Shown here piece after piece: positions 22,651 through 31,516 of a stretch of DNA of 42,477 bases. Location: assembly GCA_017541265.1 (NCBI GenBank), contig JAFXZK010000027.1, positions 1 through 42,477 on the forward strand, read 5' to 3'. The translations under genes and the position numbers were made by a program. The notes under the pieces were generated by a model that was not told the DNA's origin, made no database searches, and saw only the letters and a program-made list of their open reading frames with translations. Every line of letters begins with the position of its first letter. Positions within the stretch are counted from its first letter, which is position 1. Source of the stretch: Bacteroidaceae bacterium (GTDB lineage: Bacteria; Bacteroidota; Bacteroidia; Bacteroidales; Bacteroidaceae).

Positions 22651-23994
22651 ATGAGAGACTTCAAAGACCTTAAAATAGCGGTGGCAGGCACTGGTTATGT
22701 CGGTCTGTCCATTGCGACATTGCTCAGTCAGCACCACAAAGTGACGGCAGTGGATGTCATTCCCGAGAAAGTGGAAAAGATTAACAAGCGCGTCTCGCCC
22801 ATTCAGGACGAGTACATCGAGAAGTACTTGGCGGAGAAGAAACTGAACCTGAAAGCTACGCTCGATGGAGCCGCAGCCTACAAGGATGCCGACTTCATCG
22901 TCATCGCCGCGCCCACCAACTACGACCCGGTGAAAAACTTCTTCGACACCCATCACATCGAGGACGTTATCGACCTTGTCATCAGCGTCAACCCTGATGC
23001 TGTGATGGTCATCAAGAGCACCATTCCCGTAGGCTATTGCCGTAGCCTCTACGCCAAGTATGCCCTGAAGTTCCTCTACAAACCCGAACTGAAGGGGAAG
23101 AAGTTCAACCTCCTCTTCTCGCCCGAGTTCCTGCGCGAGAGCAAGGCACTCTACGACAACCTCTATCCCTCACGCATCATCGTGGGCTATCCCAAAATCA
23201 TCGAGATAAGCGACAACAACTTCACCGAAGAGAACGCAGCCATCGCAGCTATTGGCAATCCCGATGCCAAGGCTTTCGCTGAGACGTTCGCCAAGTTGTT
23301 GCAGGAGGGCGCGGAGAAGGAGAATATCGATACGCTCTTCATGGGCATGAAGGAGGCGGAGGCCGTCAAGCTCTTTGCCAACACATACCTCGCCCTGCGC
23401 GTGAGCTACTTCAACGAACTCGACACCTACGCCGAGGTGAAGGGTCTCGACCCGAAGGCCATCATTCGTGGCGTCGGTCTCGACCCGCGTATTGGCACGC
23501 ACTACAACAATCCTTCCTTCGGCTACGGCGGCTATTGTCTGCCGAAGGACACCAAGCAACTCCTCGCCAACTATCAGGATGTGCCGCAGCAGATGATGAC
23601 GGCCATCGTGGAGAGCAACCGCACGCGCAAGGACTACATTGCCGACGCGGTGCTCCGTATGGCGGGCTATTACAGCGAGAATGCCCAATGGGACAGCCGC
23701 AGCGAACACAATTGCGTCATCGGTGTGTTCCGTCTGACCATGAAGTCGGGCAGCGACAACTTCCGTCAGTCGGCCATTCAGGGCATCATGAAGCGCATCA
23801 AGGCAAAGGGCGCGGAAGTCATCATCTACGAACCCACCTTGCAGGACGGTGAGAGTTTCTTTGGCTCACGCGTCGTCAACGACCTCGAAGCCTTCAAGAA
23901 GCAGTCCCAAGCCATCGTCGCCAACCGCTACGAGACTTGTCTGGATGACGTGAAAGACAAGGTCTATACGCGCGACATCTTCAACTGCGACTGA
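22651..23994 (+). CDS. ugd: UDP-glucose 6-dehydrogenase family protein
   Basis: A 447-residue nucleotide-sugar dehydrogenase. [13 protein letters not shown] (8-20) is the NAD-binding glycine loop, STIPVGY and FSPEFLRES form the central motif, and [12 protein letters not shown] holds the catalytic Cys296. The enzyme oxidises UDP-glucose (or a related UDP-sugar) twice to the uronic acid for capsule or other polysaccharides. An in-frame ATG at 22636 exists, but its extra residues come from an AAATGGTAAATG array, so 22651 was chosen. It is transcribed divergently from holB and ends 3 bp before the convergent GH43 lipoprotein. No other capsule gene is adjacent. Confidence 0.88.
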   Translation: MRDFKDLKIAVAGTGYVGLSIATLLSQHHKVTAVDVIPEKVEKINKRVSPIQDEYIEKYLAEKKLNLKATLDGAAAYKDADFIVIAAPTNYDPVKNFFDTHHIEDVIDLVISVNPDAVMVIKSTIPVGYCRSLYAKYALKFLYKPELKGKKFNLLFSPEFLRESKALYDNLYPSRIIVGYPKIIEISDNNFTEENAAIAAIGNPDAKAFAETFAKLLQEGAEKENIDTLFMGMKEAEAVKLFANTYLALRVSYFNELDTYAEVKGLDPKAIIRGVGLDPRIGTHYNNPSFGYGGYCLPKDTKQLLANYQDVPQQMMTAIVESNRTRKDYIADAVLRMAGYYSENAQWDSRSEHNCVIGVFRLTMKSGSDNFRQSAIQGIMKRIKAKGAEVIIYEPTLQDGESFFGSRVVNDLEAFKKQSQAIVANRYETCLDDVKDKVYTRDIFNCD

Positions 23995-23997
23995 AGT

Positions 23998-25107
23998 TCA
24001 GTAAGCTATTTCTTGTGCATCAGTGGTGGGACCTTCGACAGTGAGGGTCCCATCTTCGTTTATGGTGAGCTTATCCATCAGCACGACGCGCTCTTCGGGA
24101 TTGTCCGTCATGCGGCCATGATAGACGCAGTAGCGGTTGCCGTCGGGCATCGTCAGCACCATGTTGTGTCCTGTGCCCATCACGGTCCCGCCCTTGCTCA
24201 CGTTCTCTTGCAGCACGGGATTGTTGTCGGCTTTGGTGAAGGGGCCAAGCGGATTGTCTGCCGTCGCATAGCCAACGGCATAGTATTGTCCGCCGTAGTG
24301 GTTCGCGCTATACATTATATAATATGTGTCGCCTTCGCGGAAGAGGAAGCTGCCTTCAGTCCAACGACGGTTCACCTCACCATGTGTGGCACTTCGGCTT
24401 TCCCATTCGCTCTGGCGGTCAGCAAGCTTAGTGGGCGGACAGAGCAGCAACACAGGCTCGCCAATGACGCCGCTAAAGTCAGGCTTCAGCTCCACACCAT
24501 ACACCCAGCTTTCTTCGATCTCCTGGAAGCTACCAGCCTCACGAAGGCTATCGGCAATCTCGCTTTCCACAGCGTGCTTGTAGCAGCAACGGCTAAAGTA
24601 GAGATAGCACTTGCCATTCTCATCATCAAAGAAGACGTTGGCATCAATGATGGGATACTCAGGGTTGAAGATGGGGCGGTCGTAGAGGTCAGTGAAGGGA
24701 CCTGCGGGCGAATCACTAACGGCAACGCCAATCTTGAAGTTCTCACCTTCGTTGGTCGGGTTCTCGCGATAGTTGGAACTGAAGAAGAGGTAGTACTTGC
24801 CGTTGCGTTCATAGACTTCAGGCGCCCAGAAACAATCGACGTTCCATTGCGAAGCGTCGCCGCCCTTATACACTTGGCCGCAAGAATCCCATTGTACGAG
24901 GTCGTCGCTCACGAAAGCCTCGAAGCCGTCGCCCAGCGATGTGCCGTACATATAGTAGCGTCCGTCGCTGGCATGCAGCAGGAAGGGGTCGCCAAACTTC
25001 AAGGGAATGGGGTTCGTCACGGTGCTTGTCTTTGTCTCGGCCTCTTTGCTTGTATTGCAAGCATAGAAGCATAGGCATAAAAGTGCCATAGGAAAGAAAT
25101 ACTTCAT
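23998..25107 (-). CDS. GH43-family lipoprotein glycosidase
   Basis: A 369-residue exported lipoprotein from the ATG at 25107. The signal peptide ends at LCFYAC with lipobox Cys17, so it is membrane-anchored. Family 43 five-bladed propeller: catalytic base in FGDPFLL (Asp40), pKa-modulating aspartate in IIDANVFF (Asp155) and catalytic acid in RRWTEGSF (Glu251). These enzymes remove arabinose or xylose (arabinanase, xylosidase, arabinofuranosidase) from plant polysaccharides; the exact substrate cannot be read. The longer version by four residues (MVIV) is unlikely. It has its own promoter, TACCTTTG at 25148-25141 on the minus strand. No susC/susD pair is nearby, so it is not in a polysaccharide-utilisation locus here. 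Confidence 0.85.
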   Translation of the reverse strand: MKYFFPMALLCLCFYACNTSKEAETKTSTVTNPIPLKFGDPFLLHASDGRYYMYGTSLGDGFEAFVSDDLVQWDSCGQVYKGGDASQWNVDCFWAPEVYERNGKYYLFFSSNYRENPTNEGENFKIGVAVSDSPAGPFTDLYDRPIFNPEYPIIDANVFFDDENGKCYLYFSRCCYKHAVESEIADSLREAGSFQEIEESWVYGVELKPDFSGVIGEPVLLLCPPTKLADRQSEWESRSATHGEVNRRWTEGSFLFREGDTYYIMYSANHYGGQYYAVGYATADNPLGPFTKADNNPVLQENVSKGGTVMGTGHNMVLTMPDGNRYCVYHGRMTDNPEERVVLMDKLTINEDGTLTVEGPTTDAQEIAY

Positions 25108-25140
25108 CACAATTACCATTTAAGTTAACGAATACGGCTG

Positions 25141-25148
25141 CAAAGGTA
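25141..25148 (-). promoter_or_regulatory. GH43 lipoprotein promoter -7 box
   Basis: TACCTTTG on the minus strand, about 34 bp upstream of the ATG. Upstream are AATTCACAATTCATAATTTA repeats (25152-25190). The rest of the 25108-25456 gap is AT-rich with two imperfect GATNCGTATGATT repeats (about 25241-25275) and no gene. Confidence 0.5.
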
Positions 25149-25412
25149 TAATAATTAATTCACAATTCATAATTTATAATTCACAATTAAGGTTAAAAAT
25201 ATGTTGGACAACAATAATGTACATTATTAAATCCATTCATGATGCGTATGATTTGTTTTGATGATACGTATGATTGTTTCGCCTGCACTATTTACCTGAT
25301 AGCACTCTTTTATACTCTCGCGATTAAACATGAATGAGAGTGTGAACGAACTTTTTCAAAATATTAACCACTTTTAACAAAAAAAAGTTCTTTCCGAATC
25401 ACGAATAGTACA

Positions 25413-25420
25413 TACCTTTG
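25413..25420 (+). promoter_or_regulatory. Promoter -7 box of the deiminase/Sel1 operon
   Basis: TACCTTTG with a weak TTTC about 18 bp upstream (25391-25394). The ATG of the first gene is at 25457. Confidence 0.5.
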
Positions 25421-25456
25421 CGCCGAGTACTCGAACAATTTTATTAAAGGTATTAT

Positions 25457-26128
25457 ATGGAAAAACTAATTAAGCAATTGAAAGAATTTGATAATATCCG
25501 TACAAATTCTATTAACTCAGGAATAATATGGAACGAAGTTGAGGTTGCAAAATGTTTTTACCCCTGCGCAGAGGTATTTCTTTGCAATGGATATTTTCTC
25601 ATTAATGATGAGTATGTTCTTGACCTTGGATCCATTGAGCTCTATTATCATGAAGAATATGATGGTGGTATAAAAGATCATGCTATGTATCATACAAACG
25701 AGCGACTACCCAAAAGCTATAAGGATAAGTTAAAAAAATATTCACCTGAGAATTTACCCTATTTTTACAAGGTAATAAATGAACACTCGGGATATCCTTA
25801 TTTCAAAATTGGCAGTTTCAATCTCCACCAATCAGGTGTAGATATTACCTTTGAAAACGAAGAGAAAGGATACAGAGCATCATTTCTCATTCGCGCCTAT
25901 CGAATGCAGAAAAAGGATGATTTTAACAATGAAAACATTCTTTATGACCCATGTTCGTCTCATCTGTACGACGACATGTATAATGCGGGATTGTTGTCCA
26001 TTGGCAATAAAAGCACAATCGTTTGGGTTGAATATCCCAAAGGTGGCAGGGTTATACAGCGTCCTCGTAGAAATCTAGATAAAAAACCATGGCAGTTTAT
26101 GCTTGAGGGTTTGAAAGAAATTAAATAA
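25457..26128 (+). CDS. Unrecognised 223-residue protein
   Basis: No domain was recognised. The protein is cytosolic-looking (no signal peptide, no membrane segment), beta-rich in the middle (INDEYVLDLGSIELYYHEEY) and has several tyrosine/phenylalanine-rich strands. It starts a three-gene, AT-rich operon with a deiminase-like enzyme 13 bp downstream and a Sel1 protein, so its job is probably linked to one of them, for example as cognate immunity, inhibitor or partner. This is inference from context. Base composition is clearly lower in GC than ugd and the GH43 gene before it. Confidence 0.6.
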   Translation: MEKLIKQLKEFDNIRTNSINSGIIWNEVEVAKCFYPCAEVFLCNGYFLINDEYVLDLGSIELYYHEEYDGGIKDHAMYHTNERLPKSYKDKLKKYSPENLPYFYKVINEHSGYPYFKIGSFNLHQSGVDITFENEEKGYRASFLIRAYRMQKKDDFNNENILYDPCSSHLYDDMYNAGLLSIGNKSTIVWVEYPKGGRVIQRPRRNLDKKPWQFMLEGLKEIK

Positions 26129-26141
26129 ATGCCAGTTCTAC

Positions 26142-26984
26142 ATGATTACTGACCACCTTACCAACAGAGTTTATTTCTCAAGCTTGTTGCCTGAGAAGTG
26201 TCCAATTCTGAATGCACATATCACAGAAGCATTACAGAAACGAGGAATACCGTTCTTCTATCTATCAGGAACCAAAGACATCTGGTGCCGCGATTATATG
26301 CCGATTCAGATTGAAAAGGATCGTTTTGTATTCTATAAATACACGCCAGATTATTTACAAGATAAAAGGGGGCTTCTCCTTCAAACCAATATACAGGATG
26401 TACTGGAGGATAAAGTGAACCAGTTGCATTCACTTAGGGGAAAAGACTTTTCAATAGATCTTGTGATTGACGGTGGCAATGTAGTGAAATGTGGTGACAA
26501 GATTGTGATGACAGAAAAGGTCTTAGTAGAGAATAAAGATAAATCAAGCTGGGTCGTCCCTTGGCTACTCGACGGAGCATTTGAGAGCCAAATCATTTTC
26601 CTTCCGTGGGATAAAAAAGAGAAGTACGGACATAGCGATGGTATCATACATTATATTGGTAAGGGTAAAGTACTACTGACAAACTATGAAGATTTTTCAC
26701 CTTATTATTATCGTCGATTCCGAAAGGCTTTGGAAAAGCATTTTGAAGTGATTCCTCTGTCATACAATGTAAAACGGAAGCATCAACGCAGTTGGGCATA
26801 TATCAATTTCTTGCAAATTGACAGTCTTGTGCTTGTTCCGCAACTGGGAATGCCAGAGGATGAACAAGCCTTAGAACAAATCAGTAAATCACTCCCCGAT
26901 TGCGAGGTGGTCGGCATCCCCGCTTTGGAAGCTGTCAGAAGAGGTGGTGCGCTGAACTGTATTTCGTGGAACATTAAAGTTTAG
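26142..26984 (+). CDS. Agmatine/peptidyl-arginine deiminase-like enzyme (short form)
   Basis: A 280-residue member of the guanidine-modifying superfamily. All core motifs are present: WCRDYMP (48-54), IDGGNVV (109-115) with the substrate-binding aspartate, GHSDG (163-167) with catalytic His and Asp, and RGGALNCISW (267-276) with the nucleophile Cys273. Agmatine deiminases are usually about 350-370 residues with an N-terminal WPxR-type segment; that part is missing, and there is no signal peptide, unlike secreted Porphyromonas PAD. It could hydrolyse agmatine or free or peptidyl arginine. Its setting, between an unknown protein and a Sel1 repeat protein, is not that of the usual polyamine genes. 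Active-site completeness argues that it is functional. Confidence 0.78.
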   Translation: MITDHLTNRVYFSSLLPEKCPILNAHITEALQKRGIPFFYLSGTKDIWCRDYMPIQIEKDRFVFYKYTPDYLQDKRGLLLQTNIQDVLEDKVNQLHSLRGKDFSIDLVIDGGNVVKCGDKIVMTEKVLVENKDKSSWVVPWLLDGAFESQIIFLPWDKKEKYGHSDGIIHYIGKGKVLLTNYEDFSPYYYRRFRKALEKHFEVIPLSYNVKRKHQRSWAYINFLQIDSLVLVPQLGMPEDEQALEQISKSLPDCEVVGIPALEAVRRGGALNCISWNIKV

Positions 26985-26988
26985 AAAC

Positions 26989-28413
26989 ATGAAAGATAGC
27001 AAGAAAAATAAGAGTGTAGCTTATGATATAATTACGACCAGAGAGTTGGAAGATATTGCCAAACAGGGAGACGCTGAAGCCCAATTCAAACTTGGATATC
27101 GTTATAAATATGGTATAAAGGCTAAAAAGAACTTTGCCAAAGCGATTGAATGGTACACCAAAGCAGCAGAACAAGGTCATTCCCATGCTCAAAATAACCT
27201 CGGCGTGTGCTATAAACGTGGAGAAGGTGTCAAGAAAGACCCAGTTAAAGCAGTTGAATGGTACACCAAAGCTGCCGAACAAGGGAGCATGGGTGCTCAA
27301 TGGAATCTTGGCGCGTGCTTTTATAACGGAACAGGTATTGAACAAGATTATAAAAAAGCTTTCGAATGGTTTATTAAAGCAGCAGAGCAGGGTGATTTGT
27401 GGGCGCAAAATGATTTAGGCCATTGCTATATGCAAGGACTTGGTGTTGAAAAAGATCCTGTGAAGGGAGTAGAATGGATTATTAAATCCGCCAACCAAGG
27501 ATATGCTACAGCCCAATATAATTTAGGTCGATGCTATAAGGATGGTGAAGGAGTAGAACAAGATTATAAACAAGCTGTAAAATGGTACACAAAAGCTGCA
27601 AAGCAAGGTGATTCATGGGCGCAGAATAATCTTGGGATTTGCTATAAATACGGAGAAGGCGTTAGGAAGAATTATAAAAAGGCCGTGGAATTATACATGA
27701 AAGCTGCCGAGCAAGGAGCAGATAAAGCGCAATTCCATCTTGGAGAATGTTATGCAAAGGGATTAGGAGTCGAGGTGGATTTTGCCAAGGCGGTTGAATG
27801 GTACGCTAAAGCAGCGGAACAAGGTCATGATGATGCTCAGTATGAATTGGGTATGTGCTATAGAATTGGGAACGGTGTTGAAAAGAATCTTACAAAAGCC
27901 GTAAGATGGTTCTCGAAATCGGCAGAACAAGGTGAACCATACGCAGAATTCTATCTTGGTGTATGCCACGAATATGGAGAAGGTGTTAGAAAGAATTATA
28001 AAAAGGCTGCAGAATGGTACAATAAAGCGGCTGAGCACGGTGTACCAGAAGCTATGTACAATCTTGCAAATCACTATAAAAGAGGTCATGGCGTTAAAAA
28101 GAATCCTGCCATAGCTTGGGAATGGTACATGAAGGCAGCTGAGCAAGGAGCGGATAGAGCGCAATACTATCTTGCTAGATGCTATGAAAACGGAAGTGGT
28201 GTTGATGTGGATTATGTCAAGGCTGTTGAATGGTATGCCAAAGCAGCAGAACAAGGAAATGATTTGGCACTTTATCAATTAGGAAATTGCTATTATTTAG
28301 GACAAGGTATCCCGAAGAATGAGGAAGAGGCTATAAAAAGTTTTAAAAGGGCTGTAAGATTGGGAAACAAAAAGGCGAAAGAAACACTCTCAACGTTATT
28401 ACAGAAGAGGTAG
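26989..28413 (+). CDS. Sel1-repeat protein with 12 repeats
   Basis: A 474-residue solenoid. After 24 residues come 12 consecutive 36-residue Sel1 (SLR) repeats of the type AQxxLGxCYxxGEGVxKDyxKAVEWYtKAAEQG, ending in a short helix. No signal peptide or lipobox, so it is cytosolic, unlike many Sel1 virulence proteins. Sel1 solenoids are protein-protein scaffolds. The gene begins 4 bp after the deiminase gene, so the two are translated together and probably interact or are regulated together. The DNA of the repeats has diverged more than that of the BspA-like gene, so duplication is older. Confidence 0.9.
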   Translation: MKDSKKNKSVAYDIITTRELEDIAKQGDAEAQFKLGYRYKYGIKAKKNFAKAIEWYTKAAEQGHSHAQNNLGVCYKRGEGVKKDPVKAVEWYTKAAEQGSMGAQWNLGACFYNGTGIEQDYKKAFEWFIKAAEQGDLWAQNDLGHCYMQGLGVEKDPVKGVEWIIKSANQGYATAQYNLGRCYKDGEGVEQDYKQAVKWYTKAAKQGDSWAQNNLGICYKYGEGVRKNYKKAVELYMKAAEQGADKAQFHLGECYAKGLGVEVDFAKAVEWYAKAAEQGHDDAQYELGMCYRIGNGVEKNLTKAVRWFSKSAEQGEPYAEFYLGVCHEYGEGVRKNYKKAAEWYNKAAEHGVPEAMYNLANHYKRGHGVKKNPAIAWEWYMKAAEQGADRAQYYLARCYENGSGVDVDYVKAVEWYAKAAEQGNDLALYQLGNCYYLGQGIPKNEEEAIKSFKRAVRLGNKKAKETLSTLLQKR

Positions 28414-28582
28414 AGTCTTTTTGGGGATGATTTGTCATTTCTGTCTGCAATAGTTTGAGAACAATATTTCTAGCTGTAATAAAATCATAACACGTTGCGA
28501 TTGCCAACGCAGCACGTTATGTTGCCCAACGACACACGTTAAGTTGTTAAAGTAGGCACGCCTATTTTCCCGAAGACCTTAG

Positions 28583-28603
28583 GACCCTAAAGTCATTAGG
28601 GTC
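28583..28603. repeat. 8-bp hairpin near the end of the Sel1 operon
   Basis: GACCCTAA-AGTCA-TTAGGGTC. It lies about 170 bp after the Sel1 stop. Before it, three imperfect ACACGTTNNGTTG copies occur (28490-28540). No gene was found in 28414-29160. Confidence 0.55.
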
Positions 28604-28629
28604 ATAAAGTTGCAAACAAAATCGATTTT

Positions 28630-28776
28630 ACTCTACACTCTACACCTTTCGCTGTAATGCGCTGATTGTTAGGGTAATGCAAGGTGTAGAGTCTCTACAC
28701 CACTCTACCCCCACTCTTCACCCTTGTATTGGGTTGAATGTCAAGGAATTGAGAGCTTTGGTGTAGAGTGTAGAGT
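28630..28776. repeat. Nested inverted-repeat element A
   Basis: Outer arms ACTCTACACTCTACACC (28630-28646) and its perfect 17-bp complement (28760-28776), with an inner palindrome GGTGTAGAG-T-CTCTACACC (28683-28701). The four copies of the GGTGTAGAG word can pair as one long hairpin or as two smaller ones. A run of T and TTATTTTTAG follows the right arm. Confidence 0.75.
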
Positions 28777-28800
28777 GTTTTTATTTTTAGAATGCATTTT

Positions 28801-28947
28801 ACTCGTCACTCGTCAGGTTAGCCCGTAATTCCCTGATAAACAGCTGATAACACCCCTGATGAGTGCCTGACGAGTCATCAGGGTACTCATCAGGTTCTAT
28901 GCTATTGAAATTCTTTACGTTAAGCCATATCCTGATGAGTGACGAGT
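28801..28947. repeat. Nested inverted-repeat element B
   Basis: Outer arms ACTCGTCACTCGTCAGG (28801-28817) and CCTGATGAGTGACGAGT (28931-28947), complementary with one mismatch. Inner words CCTGATGAGT (28855-28864), CCTGACGAGT (28866-28875) and ACTCATCAGG (28885-28894). Same length (147 bp) and same plan as element A, 24 bp away, but with a different word. TGTTTTTGATTTTATATTTT follows. Confidence 0.75.
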
Positions 28948-29160
28948 GTTTTTGATTTTATATTTTTTTTGTATCTGCTTGACACCGCTCGCGTTCCAAG
29001 CCCATGCCAATTACAATTTGTTCGAAATACCAATGTTCTCAAAGGCGAGGGGGAGGAGAAGGAATATACCCCGGACACCAATGTTATATAATACCTTCCT
29101 CCTCAGAGGCAAATGCCCGTTGGTAACGGCGCATTTGGGGAGTTTGCGACGGAGGATGGG

Positions 29161-29742
29161 TTAGGGGAGGGGGCTGTACTCTTCGCTTGTTGTGACTGTC
29201 TGTGTGTTCTTCGGGTCGGCGTCAGCTTCGCGGAACCAGTCGCTGTATTCGATGTAGTGGCGGGCGTAGGTCTTGTTCAAGGCTTGTGCCTGTTCGGGGT
29301 CAACCTTCTTGATGAACTTGGCAGGCACGCCGCCCCAAAGCTCGCCGTCGCCGATTTGGGTGTTGCTCAAGACGAGAGCGCCTGCCGCCACTATGGCTCC
29401 CTTGCCCACTACGGCATGGTCGAGAATCGTTGCGCCCATGCCGACAAGAGCACCGTCGCGGACTTCGCAGCCGTGCAGGGTGACGCAATGGCCGATGGTC
29501 ACGTCGTCGCCCAGGATGCATGGTGCCTTGCCGTTGAGGGTATGGATGCAGGAGTTGTCCTGTATGTTTGTGCGGTTGCCAATCTTGACGAAGTGCACGT
29601 CGCCACGAACAACGGCGTTGAACCAAACGGTGCAGTCGTCGCCCATCTCTACGTCGCCCACTATCACTGCACCTTCGCTGAAGTAGCAGTGCTTGCCAAA
29701 GCGGGGAGCGGGCATCCCCTTGAGTGTCTTTATAATAGCCAT
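29161..29742 (-). CDS. Gamma-carbonic-anhydrase-like hexapeptide-repeat protein
   Basis: A 193-residue left-handed beta-helix protein with repeated hexapeptides (for example AVIVGDVEMGDDCTVW, then SCIHTLNG). Histidines His67, His85 and His90 (in IGHCVTLHG) sit in the arrangement of the metal-binding site of the YrdA/CaiE/gamma-carbonic-anhydrase-like group; acidic-loop residues of the archaeal Cam type are absent. It may be a carbonic anhydrase-like hydratase or an acyl-transfer relative. The last residues (EEYSPLP) come from a GGGGAGGGGG-type repeat, so the tail is not natural. It follows aminopeptidase P 38 bp downstream on the same strand. Confidence 0.82.
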   Translation of the reverse strand: MAIIKTLKGMPAPRFGKHCYFSEGAVIVGDVEMGDDCTVWFNAVVRGDVHFVKIGNRTNIQDNSCIHTLNGKAPCILGDDVTIGHCVTLHGCEVRDGALVGMGATILDHAVVGKGAIVAAGALVLSNTQIGDGELWGGVPAKFIKKVDPEQAQALNKTYARHYIEYSDWFREADADPKNTQTVTTSEEYSPLP

Positions 29743-29751
29743 CCTTGTAAT

Positions 29752-29817
29752 TTACAATTTTACGATTTACGATTTACTATTTATTCTCCCCTCCTTTGGA
29801 GGGGCTGGGGGAGGCTT
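29752..29817. repeat. TTTACAAT array plus CCCCTCC palindrome
   Basis: TTTACAATTTTACGATTTACGATTTACT followed by CTCCCCTCCTTTGGAGGGGC. The palindromic part encodes the C-terminal PQPLQRRGE of aminopeptidase P. The same pairing of array and palindrome recurs at 38809-38893. Confidence 0.7.
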
Positions 29818-31514
29818 CTTTTCTCTTCCACATTTAAATAAGGCGCAAGTGCCTCATATACCTTCTTATGATAATTATTGATGTAGTCCACCTCCTCTTG
29901 TGTCATCATGTCCCATATGACGGGCGTGAGGTCGATGGGGCAGAGGGTGAGGGGTTCGAGGCGAAGGAACTTGCCGAACTCTGTCTCGCCATCTTCCACG
30001 ATGAGCATTGTGTTCTCGATTCTTACCCCATGCTTGCCTTCACGATAGATGCCTGGCTCGTTTGTGACGGTCATGCCGGCGTGGAGTGGGGCAGGCTTCC
30101 AAGTGTGGCGAATCTGATGCGGTCCTTCGTGGACGCAGAGATACGAGCCGACGCCATGTCCTGTGCCGTGTCCGTAGTTGATGCCGTGCTGCCACATCGC
30201 ATAGCGGGCCAGCGCATCAATCTGTGTGCCGCTGATGCCGTCGGGGAAACGCGTCAATGCCAAGCGGATGTGACCCTTGAGTACCAGCGTGTAGTCGAGG
30301 CGTTCCTCATCGGTAAGCGGGCCGAGGGCGATGGTTCGCGTAATGTCTGTTGTGCCGTCTTGGTATTGCGCTCCGCTGTCAAGGAGCAGTAATCCTTTCG
30401 GTTCGAGCACGACATCCGATTCAGGAGTGGCTTCGTAATGGACGATAGCGCCATGAGGACCGTAGGCTGCAATTGTGTCGAAAGACAGACCTCGGTATAG
30501 TGGTTGCTCTGCCCGCAAGGCCGTCAGCTTTCGGTCTATGCTAAGTTCCGTCTCGCCACTTGCTTCTACGGCAGGCTTCAGCCAGTGCAGAAACTTCACC
30601 ATAGCCACACCGTCCCGTATCATTGCCTTGCGGAAACCTTCAATCTCGGCAGCGTTCTTGATGGATTTCAAAGAAGAGATGGGAGAGGGGAAAGAAGTTT
30701 TGAACTTTGAATTTTGAATTTTGAATTGATTGTATGGCTTCACCTTCACCCCAATTCCTTTGAGGTAATCGCTTACAGTTTCGTCGAGTTTATCGCTGTC
30801 GATGAAGAGTGTCACGTCGTTGAGTGTCAGGAGGACATAGCTCACGAACACGGGATTGCAATGTACGTCTGTGCCGCGAAGGTTGAGAAGCCACGCTATC
30901 TCGTCAAGCTGGGAGATGAGGCTGCTGTCTGCGTTTTGCTCTCGGAGGACTTGACGAACACGTTCTATCTTGCTTTGGGCAGTCTCTCCTGCAAACTCAA
31001 GAGGCTGAATCTCCACCTTGTTCTTGGGAATGGGCGGACGGTCTGTCCACAGCTCTTCCGCAGGGTCTAAGTCCGTACGGAGCTTGATGCCAGCCTTGCC
31101 AAAAGCCTCCTCCATCTCCCGAATCTCGTCGAAGGTAAAGACCTCGCCGTCAATGCCCACTACAAGGTTTTTCCCCTTTTCACTTTTTAACCTTTTCACC
31201 TTTTCACAAAGCCACTCTGTGATGCCAGGTGTATCGGGCAGTCCGTCTTTCATCAACTGGAAGGGTGTACCCTTGAGCTGCGCTTCGGCAGCGATAAAGT
31301 AACGGCTGTCCGTCCAAAGTGCTGCATCGTAGAGTGTTACGACCGCTGTGCCTGCACTCCCGTCGAAGCCGCTTATCCATTGTCGTGTCTGCCAATGCTC
31401 CGGCACGTATTCGCCCTGATGCGGGTCTGTGCTGGGAAAGATGAACGCGCAAAGCCCGTTCCGCCGCAAATAATCGCGTAGCGCTTCAACTCGTTCGATA
31501 ATGTTGTTTGCCAT
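29781..31514 (-). CDS. pepP: Xaa-Pro aminopeptidase (M24B)
   Basis: A 577-residue cytosolic metallopeptidase with two N-terminal creatinase-like domains and a C-terminal pita-bread domain. The metal ligands are in LLLDSGAQYQDGTTDITRT (two aspartates), GHGTGHGVGSYLCVHEGPH (histidine) and TNEPGIY plus GVRIEN (two glutamates). It removes the N-terminal residue before proline. Three parts look repeat-derived: LKSEKGK from a CTTTTTAACCTTTTCACC array (31174-31207), FKIQNSKFK from TTTTGAATT repeats (30697-30729), and the C-terminal RSLPQPLQRRGE from a palindromic repeat (29783-29817). The metal site is intact, so function is likely kept. It starts 2 bp after the stop of the channel fusion gene, suggesting co-transcription. 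Confidence 0.9.
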   Translation of the reverse strand: MANNIIERVEALRDYLRRNGLCAFIFPSTDPHQGEYVPEHWQTRQWISGFDGSAGTAVVTLYDAALWTDSRYFIAAEAQLKGTPFQLMKDGLPDTPGITEWLCEKVKRLKSEKGKNLVVGIDGEVFTFDEIREMEEAFGKAGIKLRTDLDPAEELWTDRPPIPKNKVEIQPLEFAGETAQSKIERVRQVLREQNADSSLISQLDEIAWLLNLRGTDVHCNPVFVSYVLLTLNDVTLFIDSDKLDETVSDYLKGIGVKVKPYNQFKIQNSKFKTSFPSPISSLKSIKNAAEIEGFRKAMIRDGVAMVKFLHWLKPAVEASGETELSIDRKLTALRAEQPLYRGLSFDTIAAYGPHGAIVHYEATPESDVVLEPKGLLLLDSGAQYQDGTTDITRTIALGPLTDEERLDYTLVLKGHIRLALTRFPDGISGTQIDALARYAMWQHGINYGHGTGHGVGSYLCVHEGPHQIRHTWKPAPLHAGMTVTNEPGIYREGKHGVRIENTMLIVEDGETEFGKFLRLEPLTLCPIDLTPVIWDMMTQEEVDYINNYHKKVYEALAPYLNVEEKRSLPQPLQRRGE

Positions 31515-31516
31515 TT

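Noticed and set aside
28414..29160. CRISPR array
   Set aside because: The repeated words are in both orientations with irregular spacing and no unique spacers of constant length; no cas gene.
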